From: Cycas panzhihuaensis
Taxonomy: Eukaryota; Cycadophyta
Direction: 5' to 3'
DNA length: 64,000 nt
Assembly: GCA_023213395.1 (NCBI GenBank)
Contig: CM041465.1
Coordinates: forward strand, 229,283,741 to 229,347,740
The translations under genes were made by a program, and so were the position numbers. This document shows, in pieces, positions 24,050 to 37,496 of the stretch (position 1 is its first letter; each line of letters opens with the position of its first letter). The notes beneath the pieces are model-generated. The model saw nothing but the letters and a program-made list of their open reading frames with translations. It had not been told where the DNA came from and did not search any database.

Positions 24050-24985
24050 ATCCCTTGGAAGCTTTCCAGGCTTCTGAAGCTATTATACTTCTACAAATGT
24101 TAATAGTGTGGCCTTTTTTATGGCAGTAGGCACAACTAATGTTCTAAGAAGGATTAACAGTGTTCCAATTTAAAAGAGACTGATTGGAAGTATTTTGCTA
24201 TTTAGATGGACCAGAGTACTTAATATTGTTTTGAGAACTAGGAGGTGAACCTCTACGAGTTTTTTAGAATTTTGGATTATTATTAAAGTTGTTCTGATGT
24301 TTTGTTTTATTTTGAGACTTAGATTTAAAAAAGAAAGCCTGAGAAGGATCTTTCAATTTTCTTGTTTGAATTAACATCATTTGATGTTCAATCAGTTAGT
24401 TTGTTAACTGATTAAAAATTATCAGAGGATTACTAGCTTATTGTCTGGCAGTCTTCAAAAGATTAAAGTATTTTGGTAGTTTGTTTATCACAAGATATAT
24501 GAGTGTATCGTTATCTTTAGCATGTGTGACTATTTATTCTACATCACCTACTTTAATTGTAGTTTTAATACAATTACTTAGATCTTTATTAATTAGTTGA
24601 ATTTTAGATAAAAAATCTTCGACTTTAGAAAAATCATCATAATTAAGGTCATACAATTACTGTTCTAGGACAACCAATTGTTGTGTGTCGACCTTATCAT
24701 ATTTTTCCTTAAGAGTGTTCTAGACAGTGGCTAGATCGTTTATATCAGAGAATTGCCAACTAATTTCTGGTGAGAGTGACAGCATGATGGTGCCTAGAGC
24801 TAAATTAGAGTTCATTAGATATACCATATAGCTTCCTGAAGTTGCATCTTTTAATGTTTTGAATTCACCTATTACATATCACCATATCTTTTATTATTTA
24901 AACTGATGGGAAATATAATTCCTCTAGTCAGCATAAGAACACAGGTGGTTATCCCTGACATTAGTGCCATATTGGGAATTGCAAA
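24050..24985 (-). pseudogene. copia G gag
   Basis: The capsid part reads FKTLKDATSGSYMVYLMNSN, DLATV, NTLKEKYDKVDTQQLVVLEQ and HAKDNDTLIYLVINKLPKYF. A complete CCHC knuckle, CAYCHKKGHTINIC, lies near 24100-24140 with all four ligands kept. Several stops are in frame. The nucleocapsid role follows from the knuckle. Confidence 0.8.
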
Positions 24986-25185
24986 TGTTGATTAGAGGTC
25001 TTTTTAAATTTAAAAAATTTGGAGAATCTGGATGAAGAAGACTAGGTGATAAAAGTCACATAAAAAATTACTAAACATCAAAGTAATCCTATTAACATTT
25101 CACAAACATATTTTAATCGAATGATAGATGACTAAAAATCATTGTTATTAAGTTTGTTTGGATACCCTTTCTCTAGAAAAAAAAG

Positions 25186-26680
25186 AATTAATTATCCATT
25201 AGTCTTTCTAAATCAGCACATGTTAAGGGATACATATATACTTACAATTTTACTCAAGGGTCCTCTCGAAACAATACATTATAAGGGCTAAACTACCCAT
25301 GAGTTCTCCCAAAGCAACACATGTTAAGGGCTACACATATATATTCCTTTCACATGTTTACCTAAAATAACATATGCTAAAGGATCATAAAAATCTTTTG
25401 AGCAATAGAGTTTTTAATGTCTTTCAAAATTTTATTCTTTCTTTTTAAGAAAATAAGGGCTTGTTATAAGTTTCTCCTTTATTTCTTATTAGTACGTAAT
25501 AGAGGAATTTCCATACTATATATTTTCTCTTGGTAATACTTTATCAATATTACTTTTGATAAGTTAAACTATATTGATTTAATTGCTAGTCAAGTAGGTT
25601 ATATAATTTTTGGCATATCATCAAGTCTATATATTAATGAGAAATTCCTAAAGTAACCATACTCATATTTTTACATGCTTAATACTCCATATAATAAACT
25701 AAAATTTTCAGAATATTAAACATTGAAGGATTACTCAATAAAGCTTTAAAGAAAAGAAATTTATCCTCGTACAAAATGTATTTATTTTTCACCATTATTA
25801 GTCTTTCTAACTTTATGTTTATAATGTTGTACTATTATTGGTTATCAAGGTATGTGCAAACCTGCCATATCATATTTGTATGGCTTTGACATACACAGGA
25901 CAATACATAAATCCCAAATCCCATAAATCCTAATTAAAATATATATATATTTTGAAGGGTTAAATATAGGTATTTCTTCATGAAATTTCATAGGAAGATA
26001 GATCTAAACATGACATATTCTAAGAGGGTCCATATTTGTAATTTATACAGCCATATAAGTAGTTGTACAACAATTTGCAAGTATGTACAATTATTATATA
26101 AACTTCTTATATTGGGATGAAAATTTTCTACCTCATGGGAAATTTCATCCTAAATCCAAATATATAATTCTTTTTAAAATTTTGATGGCTAAAACTTAAG
26201 TTATAAGCATTTTACTAACTTTAGGCTTTATGAAAATAGATTTGAATTACTTTTAGAAAAATAGCAATTATAAAGTACCTTTTCTCCTCTGACATATACT
26301 CTAATATCATCCTCTATAATGGCAATATATTGGAAGGTATTTGATGAAGCTATGATGCCTTGATCTCTTGTGCTTTCGTCATGAGTTGAACTCTTCATTA
26401 GGTTTGACAATGTCTCCTTTCTCTTCTTATCTATCTTCTTCATTCTTGATGGCCAATGTGTGTTTATATAGGATGAAGTCATTAAGGGGTCTCTTCTTAG
26501 AGAGGTGGTGAAGAGAAGTCTTATTTGAGAAGTTCATCACTTAGAGACCAAATCATATTCTACCTTTTGTGCATAATTTTTTAGACTCCTTACTTATGCA
26601 TACTTTCTTAATTTGAACTCTTCCTTCTTTTCCACTTTAGATTTTGAAATTAAATTAAGGTAAAGGGAGGCCTCTCTTGT
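25186..26680 (-). repeat. Left (3') LTR of F, second part
   Basis: Colinear with 30908-31880 from ATGTTAAGGGATACATATATAC onwards. It is about 490 bp longer because 25480-25970 is absent from the right LTR. Confidence 0.78.
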
Positions 26681-26689
26681 AACTCTTTT

Positions 26690-27400
26690 TTCCCCTTTAA
26701 AAGAGTCATTGTCCTCATAAGACTAGCTTCTCTTAATTCATATTCTTCTAATATGTATATTTTGTAGCAAAATCCTTAGTTTTGTCAATGCTTATGTGTT
26801 TGCAAAAGGAGTATCATGTATTTTAAATGGATTTTTTAATTTCAACTTTGCAACATCTAGCACCATAATTCCATTGCAATTCTAAACACTATCTTCTCTT
26901 ATCTAAAATTTTTTAAAGAAAGGTTCTCCTTAACTTTTTAACAAGTGAAATGTTGAGAGCTTGGGGATTCCTTAAAAGTACATCAACTACTACATTTTCT
27001 TTTTCAATTCAATAAATGAGTTTAGAACTGAATTCTTGAAGTAGTAATAACCACCTATATTGAAATGAATAGAGTTCTCCTTTCAGTGGAAAAATTAATA
27101 AAGGTTTATGATTTGTGACTACTTCAAAGTTATTTCTCTTTAAGTAGTACTTCTAAATTTTGATGGCATGGATTATTGCCAATAATTCTTGATAAAAAAT
27201 TAGATATCTTTATCCTATCAGATTCATGTTCCTACTTCCATAAGTAATCACTTTATCATTTTGCATTAATATTGCCTTTGTTATATATCCTAATACATTT
27301 GTAAAGATATTAAATAGTTTTGGCAGATTTAAAAGTGTTAAAATTGGAGTTGTGGTGAGTTTTTCCTTGAGTTTGAAAGCTCTATTCACACTTGTTTATC
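26690..27400 (-). pseudogene. gypsy F RNase H and stub before the LTR
   Basis: RNase H reads TNHKPLLIFPLKGELYSFQY, RWLLLLQEFSSKLIY and KENVVVDVLLRNPQALNIS (27100-26960), the connection-to-DHLSR part of Ty3/gypsy. Only about 270 bp then separate it from the LTR, too short for an integrase, which is absent. Confidence 0.78.
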
Positions 27401-28400
27401 TAAGTAAATCTTTTATTTTTCTTTAATAATTTAGTATAAGCATTGACAAATTTAGAGAAGTTTTGAGAAAACATTTTGTAAAAATTTACTAGGCCAAGGA
27501 AGTTATATACATCATAGACGTTTTGTTGTGTTTTTCATTCTTTTATAACTTGAACATTTTTTCAGGATTATCAATAATTCCTTTGGATGACACTATATGT
27601 CTAAGATATTTTTATTTCTTACTTAAAAAATTCACACTTAAAAAGTTTAGCATACAACTTTTCATTCCTTAAAATTTGTAACATAATTTTTAAATGATAT
27701 GTGTATTCATTCATACTTTTACTAAAAATTAAAATATCATTAAGAAAACTACCATAAAATTTATAAGGTACTCTAAAAAAATATTATTCATTAAATGCAC
27801 AAATGTTATCAGAGAATTTGTCAATTCAAAATACATTATCAAATATTCATAATCTCATCTCTTGTAGTAAAAAATAGTTTTTACAATATCATTTTTATGG
27901 ATTCATATTTGATGATATCTACTCTTGAGATCTATTTTAGAAAATATAGTGTTATCTTTTAACATATCTAAAAGATCATCGATCCTTAGAAAAGAATACT
28001 TATCCTTTATAGTAATTTTAGTTAATGCCCTATAATTTATACATATCTTTATAGTATTATCTTTCTTTTTGACCAATAATAATAGGGCTCTAAAAATATA
28101 TTTAGAGTGTTAAATAAATCCCTTGTCTAGTAGTTCTATGATCTCTCTTTTCACTTCTTCTTTTTCTTCATAGCTTAGTCAATATTAAATTTAACTAACT
28201 AGCCTTAATCCTTCTTTAAATACTATTTGGTGATCAACTTCCCTTGTATTGATCTTTTACTTAATTCCTATAAATATATTACATAGCATGTTGGTGATGG
28301 TTTCTTCTCAAATCTCTTAAGCTATACCATTGAAACCATTGGTATGCTTCTTAAATCTTTATCACCTTGAAACTCTATCTGCAATCCTTTATGCTCAATT
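27400..28400 (-). pseudogene. gypsy F reverse transcriptase
   Basis: The catalytic region reads VVFLNDILIFSKSMNEY near 27750-27700, where the usual V/I-D-D has become L-N-D, removing a catalytic aspartate. NFLGLVNFYKMFSQNFSKFV follows near 27510-27450, the typical 'GLxxYYRRFI' block. Many stops are present. Confidence 0.78.
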
Positions 28401-28618
28401 TGCAAGATGTGATCTTTTCATGATATATACACATCATTATTGTGTAGCCATTTCTAACTCAAAACTATATCATACCTACTAATGCACATAATGTCTAGAT
28501 CTACTTTGCCCTTATATCCTTGTATTCTAATAGGCACCTGTGAAAGATAATTATACTAGATTTCTTTCTTATTACCATCAATGAATTTTACTTGGTATTC
28601 ATATTCAATAGGTATTGT

Positions 28619-30037
28619 TTACATTCCTATCTTACTATAGAATTTTATAGAAATAAAAGTATAAGTGCAACCATTATCTATTAGAATTATGACTAGAACT
28701 CTATTTAAGTACCCTTTTATTAGAAAAAGATTTGTACTTATGAACTCATCTTCATAGACCTTCTTGTTCATTATGTTCAGAATTATTTTATTTATATTTT
28801 TATGGATATAAAGTACCCAATTTATTTTCAATTGAAGCTGAGTATCTTTTTATTGTTCTAATTGAAATTGCTTTATATAGGATTATTTTCCCATGTTTTT
28901 TTGTTGTGTTGGATTAGTTGTCTTTGGAGTCTTACATGCCAGTTTAATATGACCTATTCTCCCACACTTATAACATCTTGGACCTTTCTTTAGTTTGCCT
29001 TGTTGCCTTCTTAGAGCACCTTAGAACTTAGGCGTGACTTTTTAAAAATTAAAAATATATTTGCTATACATAAATTCATTTTTCTTTGGAATGTCATCCT
29101 TTGTGGCGACACAACATTTTAAATTACTTTCCATTTTAGTGCTTTGCTTATGGCATCCTCTTATGTTTATGGTTTAACCATCACCAATGGATTCTTTATA
29201 TGATATTTAGGCCATGAATATAATGATGGATCTTGAAGCTTAAAGGCATTTTAAACACTCTTGCGAAAAGATTCTCAATTTTGATATTGTAGTCTTTCAT
29301 TGATGATGTTTGTTTTACAAGTTGTATCTTCTTTAAGGCATCCTCTTGATTTATATCTAAAGCAAAGTGTTTATCAAAAGTTTCATTTATTTCTTCCCAT
29401 GATGTTATGGGTTCTCTTTTTCATGTATCTATCTTTGCTCCAAGATTTATCCACCACCTATGTGTATTGACTCTTAAGGCAAACTAAACAAGTTTACACT
29501 TATTTTTAGGATTAATACTAAAAGCCTTGAAGTAGCTTTCTACTGCTTTAATCCAAGATTTATATTTGGATGTATCTCCTCCACCATTAGATTCTAGAAT
29601 TTTAATATTTTTGAATTATTTTCTATCTGGCATTCTTTTTTATTTTTTATCAGTCCTTTGTCTTTTCGATGGGTTTTCAACATCTAAAATTTTGCCCCCT
29701 CTCTTTAGATGTAAATCAAACTATTTGGTTTATTCCTCTTGTTTGTTATTTAGTTGTTCCTTGTATATGATCATAAAATCGTTTAGTTCTTGTAAAGTTT
29801 GATTTACATCTTAAACTTGTATTTTCAACTCTATAATTAAATTTTAGTGTTTCTTTATACTTCTTGTTGTTCTTGTATAAGAGACCTAAGGGTCGTTGCA
29901 TGAGGAAATTGCCATGGAGCTATCCCCATCTTAATTTATGGGTTATTTTCCTTTCTTGTTTTCACCTCCTTAGAGGTTTTTCCTCCTTTATTTGAGTCTC
30001 TTAATGGAATCCTAAGATGTCTCCTAGCAGCATCCAT
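28619..30037 (-). pseudogene. gypsy F gag and protease
   Basis: Begins at the ATG at 30037 (MDAARRHLRIPLRDSNKGGK). A complete CCHC knuckle RCYKCGRIGHIKLACKTP lies near 28985-28930. The protease follows at 28831-28619, reading VIILIDNGCTYTFISIKFYS, with the active-site DSG changed to DNG. The capsid is decayed. Order and motifs are those of a Ty3/gypsy Gag-protease. Confidence 0.8.
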
Positions 30038-30143
30038 GGCAGGAGACTTAGTTATAGTTTATTTTCTAGCAAAAGCCAAAATGGGAGACTTTCCTTTAGT
30101 CTTGACTTCTCGTTCTACCCCCTTTGCAACTTGCAAGGTTATA

Positions 30144-31880
30144 TGTTTAACAAAATTAATGTTTTATTTATCCCTTTTATGAGGGAAATTGGTTCGATGA
30201 TTTAAGTAGAAATGAGGCAAATATTTACTAAGGTACACAACCCACCATAGGGTATTCCTATATGTATTACTTCTAGTGTCAGGCTAGAAACGTGCCTTGT
30301 ATATCCTCCCTCTTCAACTAAATCCATGGTGGTGTTCCCACATGCTAGATATACGAATGATGTTTAGGACTCATTTTAGACATTAGATATAACACTAAGC
30401 TAACTGCATACAATAGTTGCATCCTTCATTAGATGTATTATGTGATTCTTCTACACGAGAAGAGACCACTCCCTCTTAGAGGGTGACATCCTTTTATTTT
30501 TATAATGTGTCTCATAAATATAATTGTAAGATAACTAGTTATCAAATTTAAAGGCCCTATTTCTCAAGGATTCTCTCACTTCCCACTAAGGGACCAATCT
30601 TACTAAAAGGCATATACCCAAAGTTTTGTCCATTCTTTAGAGGTATTAAGTGGTCTTTGTACTTAGTATAATACATCAAGAAGGTATCATGCATCGTGTC
30701 TCCTAGTTGATCTACCTTAGTAAATGTTAACCCATTCCCTATATCCCTTTCAATCTTGTCTAAGAAATAGATCATGGTAAATCCATACACATGTATTGCT
30801 AAAAAAATTTCATAAATCTTCTTTCTTTCAACATTAATGGCAATAAGACATGTATAACACCTAAAGATCCACCCTAAGCAACATGTATAATTAGGAGTAA
30901 ATTATCCAAGGGTCTTCCAAAAGTAACACATGTTAAGGGATACATATATACTTATAATCTGACTAAGGGGTTCTCTCGAAGCAACACATGCTAAGGGGTA
31001 AACTACATAAGTCCTCTTAAAGCAACACATGCTAAGGGCTATATATATGCATTCCTTTCATGAGTCCACCCAAAACAACATATGCTAAGGGATCATAAAA
31101 ATCTTCTAACTAATAGAGTTCTTAATATATCTTTCAAATTTTTATTTTTTATTAAAAAAAATAATGTCTTATTCTAAGTTTCTCCTTTGTTTCTTCATGT
31201 AATTTCATAGGGAAATAGATCTACATATGACACATTCAAAGAGAGTTTATACTTGTAGTTTGTATGGCCCTACATACAATTACATGACTATTATACAAAC
31301 TTATCGTATTGGGATGCAATTTTTTCAAATTATAGAAAATTTCATCTTGAATCTAAATACATAAAGTTTTTGAAATTTTGATGGCTAAAACTCAAGTTAT
31401 AAGTATTTTATTTACTCTATGGATTTATAAAAATAAATTTTGAATTATTTTTAGAAAATCAATAATTACAAAGTACCTTCTTTATTCTAGCATACACTTT
31501 GATGCCATCCTCCATCATGGTAATATATTCGAAGATATTTAACAAAGCTATAATACATTGACCTCTTGTGCTCTCCTCACGAGTTGAACTTTTCACTAGG
31601 TATGACAACATCTCCTTGCTCTTCTAACTTGTATTCTTCTTTCTTGATGGCCAATATGTGTTTATATAAGATGGAGTTATGGAGGGATTTCTTTTTAGAG
31701 AGGTGGTGAAGAAGTCTTACTTGAGAACTTGGTTATTTAGAGAGTAAATTACATTCTACATATTTTGCACTACTTTTCATACTCCCCACTTATGCATACT
31801 TTCTTAACTTTAACTCTTCTTTTTTTTCCACTTTAACTTCTGAAATTAAATTGAGGGTTTTAGACATTGAAGGCGAAACC
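30144..31880 (-). repeat. Right (5') LTR of gypsy F
   Basis: Starts TGTTTAACAAAATTAATG and is colinear with both parts of the left LTR. It has a roughly 490-bp deletion at about 31180 relative to the left copy. No convincing primer site was identified next to it, and the outer end is uncertain. Confidence 0.72.
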
Positions 31881-33737
31881 CCTCCTATAATAAGTTCAAG
31901 CCTCTAAAGCAAAAAGAAGAACCACATGAGAAAGACTATAGAAATATGCAATTCAAGACTATAGATGAAGATTCTAAATTAAAATATGAGTTAATTAAAG
32001 AGAATGAACTAACTAAGGAAGTGGTTCAACTTTAAACGACTCCTAGAGGAGGTCAACTTGAGTGACAAGGCAACCTAGCAAGTATACTCTTAAAAACTTT
32101 TGTTATGTTTCTTTTATTTTAACTGCTATAAATAATGATCCAAGAACTCTTTAAGAGGCTCTTGAGTCAAAAGAGAGTAACTTCTAGAAGAAAGTCACGG
32201 AAGATAAATTGATGGCCTTGGATAAGAATAAAACATGACTTGATAAAGTTATCAAGTAGTAGAAAACCTATTGAGAACAAATACCTCTTCAAGAAGAAGT
32301 TTGAGGTAGACGGCAATATGGAAAAAGTATAAAGCCCAATTCATAATAAAAGATTATTCCTAGATAAAGGAAATATATTTTGGTGAGGTATATTCTTCTA
32401 TTGTAAAGTTAGTTTCAATTAGATTTTTATTAGTTGTAACAACTTTCTATGATCTTAAAATGGAGTAAATAGATATGAAGACAACTTTTTTTTATGGCGA
32501 CTTCGAAGAAGAGACTTATATATTACAACTTGAAGGTTTCAAAGTTATAGGTAAGGATAATTTGGTGTACAGATCGAAGAAATCATTATATGGCTTAAGG
32601 TAGTCACCAAGGATTAGTACTAGAAATTTAATACACATATATTGGGGGATGGTTTTCAATGAAGCAAAGTTGATCACTATATTTACAACAAATATGTTGG
32701 TAATTATTTTGTTATCTTGGCTTTGTATGTTGAATACATTTTGTTAATAGATAATAGTAAAAGAATGATTAAATTTGTGAAAGCCCAATTGGCATCTCAC
32801 TTTGCGATAAATAACTTTGGTACAACACACTTTATTTTGGGTATTGAGATTAATAGAAAGAGGTAGAATAGAAAACTTTGGCTTATCCAAAAGAGATATA
32901 TTGAATTGATACTATAGAGATTTAGGTTGTGAGATTACAAACTTCTCAATATGCCTATTTCTGTTTGAACCCAACTATTATTTGAGTAATACCCAAAGAC
33001 TCATCAAGATATTGAGGATATGTCTTTCGTTCCCTATGCAAGTGCAATTAGAAGTTTTATGTATGCTATAGTTTGTGCTAGACCAAACATTGTTTATGTA
33101 ATGGGAGTTACAAGCAGATACATATCTAATCTAGATAAACAACATTTGAGTTGCAGTGAAGAGAGTTTTCAGGTCTTGCAAGGAACATCAAATTATATAA
33201 TTTGCTACCAGAAAAGTCCTATGTTGAACATAACAATGGATCTAAAAGGTTTTGTTGATGTTAATTAGACTAGAGATATTGACAACAAAAGATCTATAAG
33301 TGGTTATGTGTTTAAGCTATTTAGTAACGTAATTAGTTGAATGAATAAGTGATAGCTCATTGTGACATTCTTAAGTATTAAAGTTGAGTATATGACAACT
33401 ACACTTATAAAAACGTTGTTTGGCTTCAAAGATTATGTATAAATACTAGATTTATATAGAATATAACGATGATAGATTATGATAGTCAAAATGCAATTTA
33501 TCAGTATTTAATACTCGATCGAAGCATATTAATATGTAGTTCTATTTTGTCAAAGACATGATAGAGAGTCATAAAGTGGACTTGTAGAAATGTGATACAT
33601 AAGAAAATTTAGATGATTCATTGACTAAAGTAGTTAGTACAAAGACGTTTACTTGGTACAGGAGAACAAAGGGTGTTCTAAAATTTGTGTATATTGATTC
33701 TTTACAAAGTATTCAACAAGTAAGAGTATGGTGGATA
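31881..33737 (+). pseudogene. copia D reverse transcriptase and RNase H
   Basis: Reverse transcriptase blocks include FKKKFEVDGNMEK near 32285, MKTTFFYGDFEEETYILQLE near 32477 and VYRSKKSLYGLR near 32561. The YVDD box is decayed near 32730 (YVEY). RNase H parts include the block near 33020-33130 (PYASAIRSFMYAIVCARPNI) and KHINM..FYFVKDMIESHKVDL near 33515-33585. A purine-rich GAGTATGGTGGATA precedes the LTR. Frames shift several times. Confidence 0.8.
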
Positions 33738-34077
33738 TGTTGAATACTTTGCAAGGTATTACATGGATATAGGTATTAGACATAGACCCAATTAGTAGGG
33801 CTTAGTAGATTTGTACCTATTATATTGTGATACCACTAATCAATTTCATATAAAATTATGTCTATATATACTTTTGTATCAGAACATATAAAAAGGTTCA
33901 AGAGGATTGTGAGTTGAGATTTACTCTATATTCTTTAATAGTTTTTATGTTTAATAAAAGTAGTCTATCATTAGGCTTATATATCTGATTATTCTTGTTG
34001 ATGAGCTTAGTTTATTTCCTTTGCATTATCATAAGTTCTATTTTCATATAGCTTCTTTATTTTTATATTTTCTAACA
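33738..34077 (+). repeat. 3' LTR of copia D
   Basis: TGTTGAATACTTTGC to TATTTTCTAACA, 340 bp, with a TATA-like GTCTATATATAC near 33860. It directly follows the RNase H end and purine tract, so it closes the outer element of the nest. Confidence 0.68.
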
Positions 34078-37052
34078 TATAGGATTGTGAGGTGGTTGAT
34101 AATATAATGTGAAAGTTTGATAGTTAAATATTTGAATATAATATGTTATGAATATTGTAATGCATTGGTAACACTTGTATATTCCTATAGGCTAATGGAC
34201 AATTGTATCTTTGTATATAAAAGCTCTATGATATAATTTGTTTATGAAAGATCCTTATTCTAGAGTTAGTTGGGTGTGGTATTATGTGTTATGGTAGTGT
34301 ATCTATTTGAAACACCCAACATGCATTGCATCACTTCTTCCATTTAAATGTGTTTTAATTGATTTAGATTGATAATAGATTGGATATACTTTACCTAAAC
34401 TATTCAATTACAACATAGGGTTATGTGTTATATAATGCATTCAATGGATGCTACTAAGGTTTTTGCAATATTATTTTTCATTATCAAACTACATGGACCA
34501 ACACTATGCTCTTGATGTAATTCATATCAAATGTTCTTCAATAGAACCACTAATTAAACTTTTCTTGGTTATAAGACTAGATCGAAGATACAAAATGAAT
34601 TGCTGAATGATTGGGTGATAGGTTATGTGATTAATGACAAACTATCCAACTTCCTTTCATATAGTCAGTGATCACTTAAGCATGTCCCATTGAGTATGAT
34701 TTTACATTCAAAATTTATGACCTTTCATAATTCTACTTTCATAACAAAAATGTTTGAGAATGATTAATCATAAGATATCTAATACTAACATATGGTTCAA
34801 CTTTTTGGTTAATCACCTTCATGCTAATTAAGCTATCTATCTCTCATATCATAGTTGGTTACCTTCTTCTTAGTCCAACTACCTCCAGAATGTCCCAAAA
34901 CTTGTTATTGGACTACTATTTGTTAGTGACTTGCTTTTATAGGCATTGATTATCATCACAATTTGCCAATTCCTTGATAGCTATCATTTCCATTGTATAG
35001 GTCTAAGGCAAAACTAAGATATAAAATATTGCTCTGATGTATGATTGACAAGGTTCTCTAAGGTGTCTGGTACATTTGCATATCTTAAACCCTATTATTT
35101 AATTTATGCACTTAACTTACATGTTCTTCCATTTATGCAAGAATTTCATGTCTCAAATTTTTGGACAACAAGATAGCTTTATGGTTACATGTTGTAGAAA
35201 ACAAAGATGGACTTCAATACTAGACTTTTACGCATTTATGCTAGAATAGAGCAAGGATTTTAGACTTAAAATAAGCATGTAATTTATGATGATTTGCACC
35301 ATTATTTAGTTGCATTTGCATTGCAAAATGATGGGATTGTATGGAGGATGTGGTTCTCCATACATATGTGTTATAATCATGTTTATGATTTGCTTTAAAA
35401 TGTTCTAAAGTTATCTTGTGTTATAGGGGCAAGGAAAAATGTCTTATATGCTTATGTTGCATAAAATAAGTCTATCTTTTCAAACCCAAAAAACATTGTT
35501 ATTCATACCTTGATATTTACGTCCATGTGATATAAATTATGGTTGTTCAAACAAATTGTATATGTTGTATAAGGCTATGAAAATGTCATATTATGGATAT
35601 TTATGGTTTGCATGAATGTCTAGGCTTATGTTAAGTTGTCTTAAGATTTGGAAGTGGAAAGGAGAGTACGAAAATGTTATGGAATGTATGTTTGAAAATA
35701 GCATTGATATACTAGTGGACTATCACTACAAATCTAGGGCACTACAATGATTAGCTACGATTATAGATGCACATATAATGATAAGTTGCCATTGTAATGA
35801 TGAGATATATATGTATTGAATTATAGCAATGAATTCCCATCACAAACTATTAATGTAATCATGGGTTACTATTGTAATATTGACCAACCAATGGGAAATC
35901 ATCAATGTAAGGATTAGGAAATCATGAACATTGATATGTGGTGATAAATACTTGGTAAGCCCTAAATGAGTCCTAGAATGACCAATTCCCTACTCCCTAA
36001 TATCTTATGTCATTACCTTGTGGTTTTAAGAGTGACAATATGTAAATGAATGTTGAAATGTTTAGCATGAGTTGTATAGTGCTACTATATGCTTGAGCCA
36101 TACGTGCATGGAAGCATGCACTTATACATATATAAAGTTGAATGCAACACCAACTAATATATAACAAACTCAAGTACACATCTAAGGATTGTTAAGGCTA
36201 AGTTCTATATTGTAATCACAATTAAGATTAATCTAGCCTAGATGGTCATATAATAATGAGGTCATTTGTTAATGAAGAGTCGTATGTATCAATCCAAAAG
36301 GCACACCATTCTATGGGGTTTGAACCTTGGGTGGGTTTACATGCTCATTCTCGCATTCCACGTAATTGGAAAGCCAAATGATTTTATTGTACACAATTTC
36401 TATTGACTGTGGAACTATGTTGTGAATTTAAATGTTTGTGATTATTATGCAATGCATTTGTTATGAGATTTTGTGGTATGTAGTTGGTGAAGACATGAAT
36501 GTGTAATGCAACAACAAATCCAAGTCTTGCCACCTTGAGTAGCATTACAATGGTTGACCTATTAAAAAGCCGAATGGACCCATAAAATTGTTGATAAAAA
36601 CATAACCTCGAAAAATAATGAACTTGAGATGGTCCCAAACCACCAATCTTTTCAACTTCTCCTCCAAAAGAAGAACTTCATCCCAACAATATAGATGCAC
36701 TCAATTAATTAATGAATGAATATGTATCCAAAATGACCTAGAAGACATGCAAATAAAGCATAGTAATTAACACCTTATCCAGGATGGTCCAATGGAACAA
36801 CATAATGAAGACTTGACAACCATTACGAGATAACAAAAAAAGAAGAAGGCATAAGAATGTTGTTACCTTTCTACATTAATTTAGTAATTTTTTAGATTAA
36901 GAAGAAAATGAAGGAAAGAAAATTGTACTAAAATCATTTACATTAAATGTAGAAAGACTTCCACATTAAATTTATATACCTTTTTATGGGAAGATTAAGA
37001 AAGTTCTATGGGAAGGAGAATAATTTTACATGATAAGAATAACCCTTCCTAA
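34078..37052 (+). pseudogene. Degenerate Ty3/gypsy integrase remnant and unassigned sequence
   Basis: At about 34445 the plus strand reads MDATKVFAILFFIIKLHG, which resembles the integrase block between the first and second catalytic Asp of plant gypsy elements. Near 35070-35150 a weak match to the C-terminal fold occurs (YALNLHVLPFMQEFHVSNF). Stops are very frequent, so this is a very old remnant. From 35170 to 37052 I see no gene, LTR or repeat I can support. Confidence 0.45.
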
Positions 37053-37490
37053 TGAGGTTCATTTTGGTCCTCATCATTCTCTGTGATTACCTTTTCTTGC
37101 TTTCATGATGATTTTGTAAGCCTTAGGACACTCTAAATTGGAAGTCTTAGTCCTGAAATGTTGTCCTTATTACTTGGAAAAAAATGCCTATTATAACAAC
37201 ATTTTGATATAGTTTGTACAATGATCAAACTCCTGACTTACTAGTATCTGTGATGTGATAACTTAGTAGTTACCAATACACTACTAATGGCTAGTCATAA
37301 ACATGCAAATGGATTAAGACTTTGTATTTTGAGTAATGACAACCTACCAAGAATTATGGGCAGTTGTCATAACTTACCAAACCATGTATAAATTCTTTTC
37401 TCCTTTCTAATGAATATATAGAATGAATTTTTTAGTTTGTTGGTTGTCTTTTCTTTCATGTATGTGTTTCCATTTGGCTTGTCTAGTACA
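37053..37490 (+). repeat. LTR 1 of gypsy J
   Basis: TGAGGTTCATTTTGG to GTCTAGTACA. A TATA-like CATGTATAAATTC lies near 37383. It matches 43322-43764. Confidence 0.75.
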
Positions 37491-37496
37491 CACCTT

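Larger units (their letters stand above)
20300..25185 (-). mobile_element. Ty1/copia element G, 5' LTR lost
   Basis: Minus strand: gag (24985-24050), protease, GAG-pre-integrase, integrase, reverse transcriptase, RNase H, purine tract and a 448-bp 3' LTR (20300-20747). No second LTR or primer site is found between gag and the resumption of the F LTR near 25186, so the 5' end was deleted. The family differs from A/B, C, D and M. Confidence 0.83.
19536..31880 (-). mobile_element. Ty3/gypsy element F, with copia G inside its left LTR
   Basis: The right LTR (30144 to about 31880) matches the left LTR, which is split into 19536-20299 and about 25186-26680 by copia G. The first parts are both 764 bp long. 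The interior on the minus strand holds gag with a zinc knuckle, protease, reverse transcriptase and RNase H, but no integrase between RNase H and the LTR. The outer ends at 26680 and 31880 are approximate because the two LTR copies diverge there. Confidence 0.78.
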
